From an uncultured Muribaculaceae bacterium (GTDB taxonomy: Bacteria; Bacteroidota; Bacteroidia; Bacteroidales; Muribaculaceae): 50,790 nt of DNA. Positions within the stretch are counted from its first letter, which is position 1; each line of letters opens with the position of its first letter. Of the stretch, positions 8,393 to 16,673 are shown one piece after another. The notes beneath the pieces were generated by a model that made no database searches, was not told the origin of the DNA, and saw only the letters and a program-made list of their open reading frames with translations. The stretch lies in assembly GCA_910584665.1 (NCBI GenBank), contig CAJUBL010000017.1, positions 1-50,790 on the forward strand, read 5' to 3'. The position numbers and the translations under genes are program-made.

Positions 8393-8885
8393 TATGACGG
8401 GACCACACTGTCACATATCACGGACTATCAGGGGAATGTACGCGCTGTCGTCGAACCGGACTCGGGCATCGTCACACAGACCACCGGCTATTACCCCTAC
8501 GGCCTACCCGATGGCCACATCCACCGGACAGGAGCAGAACCGCTATAAATACAGCGGCACCCGAAGCTTCAGCGAGCCGTTCGAGCGCATGCGAGAAAAC
8601 GAATCGGAAGCACGCCGAAGCCTAAACTTCCACGACTTCGAGGCCCGCATGCTCTTCAATGACCGCGCCATGTTCAACCGTCCAGACCACAAGGCACAGG
8701 ACTACCCCTATCTGAACCCCTACAGCTACTGCGCCGGCAACCCCATACGCTACATCAACCCTACCGGCGAGGACATATGGAGGATCAACGGGAAAGGCGA
8801 GGTGGTGGAACATACGGTAACACAGGAATCCGACCGATTCGAATTTGTTGACAAGGACAAAATCAGGAGTGGTCGACATCTTTGA
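8393..8885 (+). pseudogene. RHS repeat-associated core protein, frameshifted remnant
   Basis: From 8393 one frame encodes DGTTLSHITDYQGNVRAVVE and YYPYGLP, typical of the RHS core. At 8510 one extra G moves the reading to the next frame, which continues MATSTGQEQNRYKYSG, then LNFHDFEARM, FNRPD and PYSYCAGNPIRYINPTGED. This is the conserved end of the RHS core, just before the variable toxin tip. A stop at 8387-8389 precedes the first part, and the end runs into the 3' end of the folate cyclo-ligase gene, so the shell and most of the tip are missing. RHS proteins are large polymorphic-toxin shells; this piece cannot work. About 165 residues remain. Confidence 0.82.
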
Positions 8886-9465
8886 TATCAAGGGTGATGA
8901 TGCCGGAACTGCTGTCTTCGAAATGGCGGTGAGTACCTGATGCGGTGACTACCATATCGACGGGACAATCATGGGGCTCGACATCAATATCATCAACCAG
9001 CTGACAATCATAACACACGCCAATCTTTACGGCATGCCTCATACGCTCAAGCAACCGGTCATAATATCCCTTGCCTCGCCCTATCCTGTTGCCGTAACAG
9101 TCATAGGCCACGGCCGGTACAATCACGAGATCAATCACCGCCGGATCAATAAGTTCATCTCCGACCGGTTCCCCGATACTGAATGACCCGACACGAATAC
9201 CGTCAGGGTCATATGGCAGAATTTCAAGATCATCTCCGTTTACTCGTGGCAAAAACAGTTGCTTGCGGTCTCTGTACATATCAAGCAGTCTGGCTGTGGA
9301 TAGTTCGTCGGGTAACGAGTTATATGCCAGGACCCGACGCGCTCGGCAGAACTCAACAATACCCTCCAGCCGATCAATGACCGCCAAGGCTTCACGCTGA
9401 CGGTCACCGTCATTCATGGCCTTTTTAAGCGCCGACACTTCACGTCTGATTCCACACTTGTCCAT
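8863..9465 (-). CDS. 5-formyltetrahydrofolate cyclo-ligase
   Basis: The 200-aa cytoplasmic enzyme converts 5-formyl-THF to 5,10-methenyl-THF with ATP, recovering folate for one-carbon metabolism. GRGKGYYDR at residues 129-137 is the family signature. The N-terminal Arg/Lys-rich helix and the LFLPRV strand (about 70-75) fit as well. It lies 12 bp after the S41 protease gene and is the last gene of that minus-strand group. Its last 23 bases overlap the RHS remnant, so its C-terminal residues may have been changed by whatever event placed the remnant there. Confidence 0.9.
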   Translation of the reverse strand: MDKCGIRREVSALKKAMNDGDRQREALAVIDRLEGIVEFCRARRVLAYNSLPDELSTARLLDMYRDRKQLFLPRVNGDDLEILPYDPDGIRVGSFSIGEPVGDELIDPAVIDLVIVPAVAYDCYGNRIGRGKGYYDRLLERMRHAVKIGVCYDCQLVDDIDVEPHDCPVDMVVTASGTHRHFEDSSSGIITLDIKDVDHS

Positions 9466-9477
9466 ATCTGCGACCGG

Positions 9478-11100
9478 CTATTCAGCTACCGGAGTCTCGA
9501 CATCAAGTATCTTGCAGCCTCCTGTCAGGGTCTCCAGAGCCTTGCTGACCGTAGAGTCATCCATATTGATTATCATGTAATAACCCGGAATTCCCAACGC
9601 ATCACGAGCCACGAGAGCCTTCAATGTACTCACGATGAGATTGCGCGACCGGTTGATATAATACCATTGGCGAGGTATTCCATTGCGGGCGGCAAACGAT
9701 GTGAAATCTTCAAGAATGGCATAATCACCCGGCATCATGGCCTGAAGTTCATCAATATTCCGGCATTCTGCCAGTTCGGCCCGATGCGCGTCGGCATACT
9801 CAAAAGCCCATTTCTGGAACAGTCCGGCATTTCTCACTTTCAGGAAATAACCGGTGACACCGGTTGTATCGTTGGGTACAAAAATATCGGGCATGATACC
9901 TCCGCCACCATAAACCTCACGTCCGCCTGCCGTATGAAACAGCAACGTCCTGTCTAACCTTACCGAATCGGCATTGAAGGCCTCGCCATGGTCATAACGG
10001 TCAAGAATATCATTGCTGTACCTGGCGGCGTCGCTGTAATCTTTCTGTATGCACCGACCCGAAGGGGTATAATAACGTGATATCGTTAAGCGTATCGCAC
10101 TACTGTCAGGCAACATTGTCTGAGTCTGTACCAGCCCCTTGCCAAAAGACCGACGTCCAATGATCACTCCCCGGTCATTATCCTGCATGGCTCCGGCAAA
10201 AATCTCACTGGCACTGGCCGAAAACTCATCAATCAATACCGTCAGACCGGCATCCTGAAACGAGCCGGTTCCATCGGCAACCGTATACTGGTCATTGCGT
10301 CCGTCACGCCCTTTGGTGTACACAATGGTGGCTCCACGCGGCAGGAACTCGTTGGCCATGAGCACAGCCATCTCCATGAAACCGCCGCCGTTGCCTCTGA
10401 GGTCAACGATATAGTCGGCCGCTCCATCACGCTGCAACTGCATCATAGACTGGAAGAACTCGTTGAATGTCGTACGGCCAAACTTGTTCACCTTGATGAA
10501 ACCGACCCCTTCGTCAATCATATATGAAGCATCTATCGATGTCACCGGGATATCACCACGCGTCACGTCATAGGCAAGTTCCTTTTTGGAACTGCTTCGC
10601 TTTATACCGAGTCTTACGGCAGATCCCTTCTCTCCTCTCAGCGTGGTCATGACAGTCTCGTTGGTAATCTGCGAGCCGGTAAAAGGCTCCCCGTCAATCG
10701 ACACGATACGGTCGCCGGCCATCACCCCTACCTTCTCGGCCGGACCTCCGGAAATCACCTCTATCACAGTGACCGTATCATTCTGGATGGTAAAACTTAT
10801 GCCCACACCGCTGAACGAACCGTCAAGATCCTCATTGACAGCTTTGAGAGACGAAGCCGGTATATACACCGAGTGGGGATCCAGATTGCTCAGCAACGAC
10901 GGAATTGTCTTCTCGACAAGAGAGTCCATATCAACCTCGTCGACATAGTCACTCTGAATCATATCCATGATCAGTCCCAGTTTCTGTTCACCCGCAGGAC
11001 GGCCGGCCGAGCGGTTCATATACATTCCGGCACCTATACCGGCAACAAACGTGAGAGCCACTATGACAGGCACCCAGGGAGATATACTTTTTCTTTTCAT
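9478..11100 (-). CDS. S41 family C-terminal processing peptidase with PDZ domain
   Basis: The 540-aa product is anchored by one N-terminal membrane segment (about residues 9-27), with the rest in the periplasm. A PDZ domain covers roughly residues 95-170 (FSGVGISF, then GPAEKVGVMAGDRI). The S41 core holds LRGNGGG at 234-240. The catalytic Ser is S296 in SASASEI and the Lys is K321 in SFGKG, with the 25-residue spacing seen in E. coli Tsp. Such proteases trim or degrade envelope proteins from the C-terminus. The ATG shares one base with the stop of the dCMP deaminase gene (TGATG), suggesting coupling. Confidence 0.92.
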   Translation of the reverse strand: MKRKSISPWVPVIVALTFVAGIGAGMYMNRSAGRPAGEQKLGLIMDMIQSDYVDEVDMDSLVEKTIPSLLSNLDPHSVYIPASSLKAVNEDLDGSFSGVGISFTIQNDTVTVIEVISGGPAEKVGVMAGDRIVSIDGEPFTGSQITNETVMTTLRGEKGSAVRLGIKRSSSKKELAYDVTRGDIPVTSIDASYMIDEGVGFIKVNKFGRTTFNEFFQSMMQLQRDGAADYIVDLRGNGGGFMEMAVLMANEFLPRGATIVYTKGRDGRNDQYTVADGTGSFQDAGLTVLIDEFSASASEIFAGAMQDNDRGVIIGRRSFGKGLVQTQTMLPDSSAIRLTISRYYTPSGRCIQKDYSDAARYSNDILDRYDHGEAFNADSVRLDRTLLFHTAGGREVYGGGGIMPDIFVPNDTTGVTGYFLKVRNAGLFQKWAFEYADAHRAELAECRNIDELQAMMPGDYAILEDFTSFAARNGIPRQWYYINRSRNLIVSTLKALVARDALGIPGYYMIINMDDSTVSKALETLTGGCKILDVETPVAE

Positions 11101-11531
11101 CAGTCAATACTCTGTATGTGAACACATTCTATACCTGCACGTTCCAGCAGTCCTATCCCGTCGGCAAGGCGGTAAAGCTCGTTGTAGACCACCCGCTTTA
11201 TCCCCGACTGTATAATAAGTTTAGAACACTCCATACACGGCGATGCTGTCACATAGAGCGTAGCGCCGTCACTGGAATTGTTGCTGCGGGCAACCTTGGT
11301 GATAGCATTGGCCTCGGCATGCAGGACATAGGGTCTGGTGAGACCGGATTCGTCCTCACATATATTCTCAAAACCTGACGGTGTTCCGTTGAATCCATCA
11401 GAAATTATCATTGAATTCTTGACAATCAGCGCTCCTACCTTACGGCGCTGACAATATGAATTCTCAGCCCATATCCGTGACATGCGCAGATATCGCTTGT
11501 CAAGCAGTTCTTGCTTGTCGTTAGTGTTCAT
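11100..11531 (-). CDS. Deoxycytidylate (dCMP) deaminase family protein
   Basis: The 143-aa zinc enzyme deaminates dCMP to dUMP for dTTP synthesis. The zinc site is visible as HAEAN (H71, E73) and PCMEC (C99, C102). GFNGTPSG near residue 47 is typical of the dCMP deaminase/ComE operon protein 2 group rather than cytidine deaminases. I start at the ATG at 11531 (MNTNDKQELL). A frame opened at 11585 would translate through the -7 box. It heads the group with the S41 protease and 5-formyl-THF cyclo-ligase, and is preceded by tandem promoter-like repeats. Confidence 0.92.
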   Translation of the reverse strand: MNTNDKQELLDKRYLRMSRIWAENSYCQRRKVGALIVKNSMIISDGFNGTPSGFENICEDESGLTRPYVLHAEANAITKVARSNNSSDGATLYVTASPCMECSKLIIQSGIKRVVYNELYRLADGIGLLERAGIECVHIQSID

Positions 11532-11552
11532 CTTTATTTCTCTTATAAATGA

Positions 11553-11585
11553 CAAAGATACGAATAAGTCGAGAGAAAAGGGCAA
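11553..11585 (-). promoter_or_regulatory. Proximal promoter of the dCMP deaminase operon
   Basis: On the minus strand TTG (11585-11583), a 22-base spacer and TATCTTTG (11560-11553) match the Bacteroidota promoter form. The -7 box is 21 bases before the ATG. The TTG lies in a 10-base palindrome (11582-11591). Confidence 0.6.
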
Positions 11586-11627
11586 GCTTGCTTGAACTTT
11601 TCCGAGCAGAAGTATCTAAGACGAAGT

Positions 11628-11660
11628 CAAAGATACGAATAAGTGGATAGAAAAAGACAA
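11628..11660 (-). promoter_or_regulatory. Distal promoter copy of the dCMP deaminase operon
   Basis: TTTG with a 22-base spacer and TATCTTTG (11635-11628) on the minus strand repeats the proximal promoter with the same spacing, 75 bases upstream. The TTG again falls in a palindrome (stem 11659-11664 with 11669-11674). Confidence 0.5.
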
Positions 11661-11747
11661 ATACATTTGTATTTTTCCGAGCGTGTGTATCTAAGACACA
11701 ATCAAAGATAGTCAATAAGTCGTAAGCATCAGAACATTTTAGATATT

Positions 11748-12137
11748 TTATGGAAAAAATCGGGAACATCGACGCGTGACAACCGACGGCAGGAACGCAT
11801 CGGGTATATGCTCAAGTCTGTAACTGTGCCGGTCTCCCACAATAGTAACGATATCAAACTGAGCCTCATAAGGAAGATCCTTAGCCCTAAGATAAGTATC
11901 GGCCGACCGTACCATATGGTTCTTCTTGCGCAGGTCTACCGCCTTGAGCGGATCATACTCCCCGCAGGTACGGGTCTTGACTTCGACAAATATCATACGG
12001 TTGCCCTTTGTGGCAATGATATCGATTTCGTAATGACCTATATGCCAGTTTGTCTCCACGATAGCATATCCCTGTGTTATCAGATACTCGACAGCGATGC
12101 TCTCTCCCCACTTTCCGATGATATTATGCCGTGCCAT
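11748..12137 (-). CDS. yraN: YraN family (UPF0102) nuclease-fold protein
   Basis: The 129-aa protein has the restriction-endonuclease-like core: E14 in GKWGESIAVEYL, then YEID and FVEVKTR (the D-ExK arrangement). A Holliday-junction resolvase-like role is often suggested, but the activity is not established. I use the ATG at 12137; a TTG at 12143 would add two residues. It lies 9 bp after the carB stop and is probably transcribed with carAB. The C-terminus ends in RRCSRFFP right before the tandem promoter repeat. Confidence 0.88.
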   Translation of the reverse strand: MARHNIIGKWGESIAVEYLITQGYAIVETNWHIGHYEIDIIATKGNRMIFVEVKTRTCGEYDPLKAVDLRKKNHMVRSADTYLRAKDLPYEAQFDIVTIVGDRHSYRLEHIPDAFLPSVVTRRCSRFFP

Positions 12138-12146
12138 CGTCAATAC

Positions 12147-15100
12147 TTAATATTCATCCCACGATTTGATCTCTATGTCATCAATATCTATAGTCGTAAA
12201 CGCACGTATAAAGGCCGATGCCAGACGGGCATTGGTGATAAGAGGCACATTAAGATCAATCGCCGCACGACGTATCCTGTAACCGTTGCTAAGCTCGGCC
12301 GACGTAAGGTTCTTGGGAATATTGACAACAAGATCGATCTTATGCTCGTGGAGCAGTTCGACAGCCTGGGGATGATTTTCAGACTGGCTGGGCCAGTATA
12401 CACGGACCGACGGTATACCGTTGTCACTCAGAAACTGATGTGTACCACCGGTAGCATACAGCACAAAACCCCGGTCATGCAGACAGCGGGCTGCCTCAAG
12501 CATATCGGTCTTCTGCTTGGCCGATCCTGTACTAAGCAGAACAGAACGCTCAGGGATCTTATAGCCGACAGAAAGCATAGACTTAAGAATAGCCTCACCG
12601 GTATCGTCACCGAGGCATCCTACCTCTCCGGTCGACGACATGTCGACACCGAGCACAGGATCAGCTCCCTGCAACCGCGAGAAACTGAACTGCGAAGCCT
12701 TGATACCTACGTAGTCCAGATCAAACGCGCTCTTGGCCGGCTTCTCGACCGGCAGACCTAACATAATTCTCGTAGCCAGATCTATAAAATTGATTTTCAA
12801 TACCTTCGAGACAAACGGGAAACTTCGTGACGCACGCAGGTTGCACTCTATGACCTTTATATCATTGTTCTTTGCAAGATACTGTATATTGAACGGACCC
12901 GAGATATGTAAAGCGCGGGCAATCATCGATGATACCTTCTTGATGCGGCGCATGGTCTCTACATAGAGTTTCTGGGGCGGAAACTGAATTGTCGCATCAC
13001 CGGAGTGTACGCCGGCAAACTCTATATGTTCGCTGATCGCATAGGCCTTGATCTCACCATCCTGGGCGACAGCATCCATCTCTATCTCCTTGGCATGCTG
13101 TATGAACTCGGTAACGACCACCGGATGCTGCTTTGAAACGTTGGCGGCAAGTTTTAGAAAACGTTCCAGTTCCTCGGTATTGGAACAAACATTCATGGCG
13201 GCACCGGAGAGCACGTAGCTGGGACGCACAAGCACCGGGAAACCCACCTCTTCGGTAAACCGGTAGATGTCGTCCATATCGGTGAGTTCGCGCCAACGTG
13301 GCTGATCAATACCGAGCTCGTCGAGCATAGCAGAAAATTTGTGGCGGTCCTCGGCATTGTCGATCCAGCGGGCCTGAGTGCCAAGAATGCGGACACCCTG
13401 CTCATCAAGCCGCGTGGCAAGATTATTGGGAATCTGTCCGCCAACAGACAGTATCGTGCCATGGGGCTGTTCAAGATCCAGTATATCCATAACACGTTCG
13501 AAAGTCAGCTCATCGAAGTACAGCCGGTCACACATATCGTAGTCGGTCGATACTGTCTCGGGATTGTAGTTGATCATAACCGAGCGCCACCCCTCTTTCT
13601 TGACAGTCATGAGAGCATTTACCGAGCACCAGTCAAATTCTACAGAACTGCCTATGCGGTAAGCTCCCGATCCGAGCACGACAACGGAGCGGTGATCGTG
13701 CAGATATGTTACATCATTCTCGCTGCCATTGTAAGTGAGATACAGATAATTGGTCTGTGCCGGATACTCGGCCGCCAGCGTATCTATCTGTTTGACAACG
13801 GGTGTTATACCGGAGTTCCTGCGATAACGCCGTACTTCGAGCGTAGCCGACTCCGCATTTACCATATGATCCTTCAAAACAGCGCGGGCTATCTGAAAGT
13901 CACTGAATCCCTGTTGCTTGGCAAGGCGCAAAATATTTGTATCCACATCAGCCACATTGCTGAACCTCGACAGGCCGGCATGTGTCTCAATTATATTGTG
14001 AAGCTTGTGAAGGAACCACTTGTCAATCTTTGTCAGATCATGGATACGGTCGACAGTATAGCCGGACTGCATCGCCTGAGAGATGACAAACACACGCTTG
14101 TCGGTCGGATCCTTCAGCGCGTGGTCCATGTCATCGATCTTAAGCTCTTTGTTGCCGACGAACCCGTGCATACCCTGTCCGATCATACGCAGACCTTTCT
14201 GTATGGCCTCTTCGAATGTACGTCCTATGGCCATCACCTCTCCGACCGACTTCATCGACGAACCGATCTCACGACGCACACCGTGGAACTTTCCGAGATC
14301 CCAGCGCGGTATCTTACAGACTATGTAATCGAGCGCCGGCTCAAAGAAAGCCGAGGTTTCTTTTGTAACTGAATTCCTGAGATCAAAGAGACCATAACCC
14401 AGACCGAGTTTTGCCGCCACGAAAGCAAGGGGATATCCGGTAGCCTTGGATGCCAGAGCCGACGAACGGCTCAGCCTGGCATTCACCTCAATGACACGGT
14501 AGTCCATCGACTGAGGGTCGAAAGCATATTGCACGTTGCATTCTCCCACGATACCGACGTGACGTATGATCCTGATGGCAAGCTTGCGCAGATAGTGGTA
14601 ATCCTCGTTGGAGAGCGTCTGTGACGGTGCGACGACGATACTCTCACCCGTATGAATACCCAGCGGATCAAAGTTCTCCATGTTGCATACCGTGATGCAA
14701 TTGTCAAAACGATCTCTCACAACCTCATATTCAACCTCTTTCCATCCCTTGAGAGATTTCTCGACCAGTACCTGAGGAGAGAACGACAACGCCTTCTCGA
14801 CCAGCGCGACAAGTTCATGCTCGTTGTCACAGAAGCCTGATCCGAGACCACCCAATGCGTAGGCGGCACGTACAATCACCGGATAACCAAGATGTTCAGC
14901 CGCAGCCAAGGCATCTGCAACAGAATTCACAGCCTCGCTCTTTATAGTCCTGACATCAATCTCGTCAAGTTTTCTTACGAACAGTTCGCGGTCCTCGGTA
15001 TCCATTATAGCCTGTACGGGAGTTCCGAGCACCTGCACTTCATACCGGTCCAGAACACCGCTGCGATACAGCTCCACTCCACAGTTAAGGGCTGTCTGGC

Positions 15101-15389
15101 CGCCGAAGGCAAGCAGAATGCCATCCGGACGTTCCTTCTCTATCACCTTTTCCACAAAGTAGGGAGTGACCGGCAGAAAGTAAATTCTGTCGGCAAAGCC
15201 TTCCGAAGTCTGCACGGTAGCGATATTAGGATTGATGAGGACCGTAGTGATACCCTCCTCTTTCATAGCCTTGATAGCCTGCGAACCCGAATAATCAAAC
15301 TCACCGGCCTCGCCGATCTTCAGTGCACCGCTGCCCAGAAGCAGCACTTTCTTTATATTCTCATTCTTATTGCTTGTCGGAGTTGTCAT
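12147..15389 (-). CDS. carB: Carbamoyl-phosphate synthase large subunit
   Basis: The 1080-aa product has the full duplicated ATP-grasp architecture. The carboxyphosphate half (about 1-400) starts with LLLGSGALKIGEAGEFDYSG. An oligomerization region follows (about 400-555). The carbamoyl-phosphate half begins with VVVLGSGAYRIGSSVEFDWC, and a C-terminal MGS-like allosteric domain occupies about 940-1080. With CarA it makes carbamoyl phosphate from glutamine (or ammonia), bicarbonate and two ATP, for pyrimidines and arginine. It lies 19 bp after carA. Length is normal and no frameshift is seen. Confidence 0.97.
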   Translation of the reverse strand: MTTPTSNKNENIKKVLLLGSGALKIGEAGEFDYSGSQAIKAMKEEGITTVLINPNIATVQTSEGFADRIYFLPVTPYFVEKVIEKERPDGILLAFGGQTALNCGVELYRSGVLDRYEVQVLGTPVQAIMDTEDRELFVRKLDEIDVRTIKSEAVNSVADALAAAEHLGYPVIVRAAYALGGLGSGFCDNEHELVALVEKALSFSPQVLVEKSLKGWKEVEYEVVRDRFDNCITVCNMENFDPLGIHTGESIVVAPSQTLSNEDYHYLRKLAIRIIRHVGIVGECNVQYAFDPQSMDYRVIEVNARLSRSSALASKATGYPLAFVAAKLGLGYGLFDLRNSVTKETSAFFEPALDYIVCKIPRWDLGKFHGVRREIGSSMKSVGEVMAIGRTFEEAIQKGLRMIGQGMHGFVGNKELKIDDMDHALKDPTDKRVFVISQAMQSGYTVDRIHDLTKIDKWFLHKLHNIIETHAGLSRFSNVADVDTNILRLAKQQGFSDFQIARAVLKDHMVNAESATLEVRRYRRNSGITPVVKQIDTLAAEYPAQTNYLYLTYNGSENDVTYLHDHRSVVVLGSGAYRIGSSVEFDWCSVNALMTVKKEGWRSVMINYNPETVSTDYDMCDRLYFDELTFERVMDILDLEQPHGTILSVGGQIPNNLATRLDEQGVRILGTQARWIDNAEDRHKFSAMLDELGIDQPRWRELTDMDDIYRFTEEVGFPVLVRPSYVLSGAAMNVCSNTEELERFLKLAANVSKQHPVVVTEFIQHAKEIEMDAVAQDGEIKAYAISEHIEFAGVHSGDATIQFPPQKLYVETMRRIKKVSSMIARALHISGPFNIQYLAKNNDIKVIECNLRASRSFPFVSKVLKINFIDLATRIMLGLPVEKPAKSAFDLDYVGIKASQFSFSRLQGADPVLGVDMSSTGEVGCLGDDTGEAILKSMLSVGYKIPERSVLLSTGSAKQKTDMLEAARCLHDRGFVLYATGGTHQFLSDNGIPSVRVYWPSQSENHPQAVELLHEHKIDLVVNIPKNLTSAELSNGYRIRRAAIDLNVPLITNARLASAFIRAFTTIDIDDIEIKSWDEY

Positions 15390-15408
15390 TGTACCTGTAA
15401 TTAAGATC

Positions 15409-16479
15409 TTAAAGTAAGGCTATGAATTCATCAAAAATAAATTCCGTATCCTTGGGTCCGCTTGAGGCCTCCGGATGGAACTGAGCCGAGAAGAACGGCA
15501 TGGTCCTGTGACGTATACCCTCGTTGGTACCATCATTCATGTTTATGAACAGCGGTTCCCAGTCGGCCGGTAATGTATTCTGGTCAACGGCATACCCGTG
15601 ATTCTGTGATGTAACATAACAAACATCCGAACCTACTTTTCTGACCGGCTGATTATGGCTGCGATGACCATACTTGAGTTTATAGGTACGCGCCCCTGCG
15701 GCCAGCGACAGCAACTGATTTCCCATGCATATACCACATATCGGCTTGCCTAATTCCATAGCCCGGCGTATGTTCTGTACCGTAATCTGAGCCATATCAG
15801 GATTACCTGGCCCGTTGGATATAAAAAGCCCGTCATAGGGAATCGTCATGAAATCGTAGTCCCAGGGGACCCTGATCACCTTGACACCCCGACGGGTGAG
15901 ACAACGTATGATGTTATGTTTTGTTCCGCAATCCACAAGAACCACTGTCTTGTCACCTTCGCCATGAACCTCCACTTTTCTGCAACTGGTTTTCGCAACG
16001 AGGTTTTCCTGATTGGGATCATAAAAATCAACATCGGGAGTACCCTCGACGAGAATTTTACCGAGCATCGATCCCTTATCTCTCAGGTGCTTGGTCAACG
16101 CACGGGTATCGATGCCATATATTCCCGGAATCTTCTCCTCGGTAAGCCACTCGCTAAGAGACCTGTCTGCCTGCCAGTGACTGTGCTCCCATGAATAATC
16201 CTGAGCCACGATACCGCGGGCATGGATGTGATCGCTTTCATAGAACTCGCTGACATCATCCTTTTCCCTGCGCGGAGGAACTCCATAATTACCAAGAATG
16301 GGATAAGTGGTGACCAGAATCTGTCCCTCGTAAGAAGGGTCGGTAAGACTCTCCGGATAGCCTGTCATAGCGGTGTTGAACACTACCTCGCCGGCAGTCG
16401 AGGCATCATAGCCAAAAGATAGGCCTTCAAACCGAACACCGTCCTCGAGTTCGATGACGGCTCTACGTAATTGCAACAT
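15409..16479 (-). CDS. carA: Carbamoyl-phosphate synthase small subunit (glutaminase)
   Basis: The 356-aa subunit hydrolyses glutamine and passes ammonia to CarB. The N-terminal domain (1-155) includes FNTAMTGYPESLTDPSY. The class I amidotransferase domain has the nucleophile C251 in GICMGNQLL and the H335/E337 pair in FHPEAS, so the triad is intact. The usual GHQ after the Cys is GNQ here; that His is not one of the triad. It is first in the carA-carB-yraN group and diverges from the persulfide-handling gene. Confidence 0.96.
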   Translation of the reverse strand: MLQLRRAVIELEDGVRFEGLSFGYDASTAGEVVFNTAMTGYPESLTDPSYEGQILVTTYPILGNYGVPPRREKDDVSEFYESDHIHARGIVAQDYSWEHSHWQADRSLSEWLTEEKIPGIYGIDTRALTKHLRDKGSMLGKILVEGTPDVDFYDPNQENLVAKTSCRKVEVHGEGDKTVVLVDCGTKHNIIRCLTRRGVKVIRVPWDYDFMTIPYDGLFISNGPGNPDMAQITVQNIRRAMELGKPICGICMGNQLLSLAAGARTYKLKYGHRSHNQPVRKVGSDVCYVTSQNHGYAVDQNTLPADWEPLFINMNDGTNEGIRHRTMPFFSAQFHPEASSGPKDTEFIFDEFIALL

Positions 16480-16542
16480 ACGCGATATGAGGTTTAAATT
16501 GTATATATTATCTCAAGGAAACCCTACTCCTCAGAAATCGCG

Positions 16543-16573
16543 CAAAGTTACAAATAATCCTACAACCCTACAA
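16543..16573 (-). promoter_or_regulatory. Promoter of carAB
   Basis: On the minus strand TTG (16573-16571), a 20-base spacer and TAACTTTG (16550-16543) match the consensus well. The leader to the ATG at 16479 is about 60 bases, with no clear attenuator hairpin. The spacer and -33 region contain two tandem copies of CCTACAAC. Confidence 0.6.
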
Positions 16574-16623
16574 CCCTATGAAATAACAATTTTAAACTTA
16601 ATTTTCAGTATTCCGCTATAAAG

Positions 16624-16654
16624 TTGCATATCAGTGCCGGACGTTGTATTTTTG
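16624..16654 (+). promoter_or_regulatory. Promoter of the persulfide-handling gene
   Basis: TTG (16624-16626), a 20-base spacer and TATTTTTG (16647-16654) match the Bacteroidota promoter. The leader to the ATGs at 16674/16680 is short, which rules out an upstream ATG at 16644. Confidence 0.65.
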
Positions 16655-16673
16655 CATACAAATCATAAAAATC

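Larger units (their letters stand above)
11553..11720 (-). repeat. Tandem 75-bp promoter-containing repeat, two full copies and a partial
   Basis: Units at 11553-11627 and 11628-11702 share roughly 70% of positions, including their first 17 bases. A third unit begins at 11703 and fades after about 18 bases. Each unit begins (minus-strand -7 box) with CAAAGATA and carries a small palindrome about 30 bases in, then TTTTCCGAGC and GTATCTAAGAC. The three -7 boxes lie exactly 75 bases apart. An 82-residue ORF through the array is repetitive and not credible as a gene. Confidence 0.75.

Noticed and set aside
11521..11769. 82-aa minus-strand ORF through the tandem repeats
   Set aside because: It is repetitive because the DNA is repetitive, covers the promoter boxes and overlaps yraN and the deaminase start.
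11808..12761. 317-aa plus-strand ORF
   Set aside because: It is antisense to yraN and carB and has no domain.
13341..14372. 343-aa plus-strand ORF
   Set aside because: It is antisense to carB, which is intact over its full length.
15409..16479. CarA as a glutaminase-dead subunit because of GNQ in place of GHQ
   Set aside because: The Cys, His and Glu of the triad are all present; the changed residue is not one of them.
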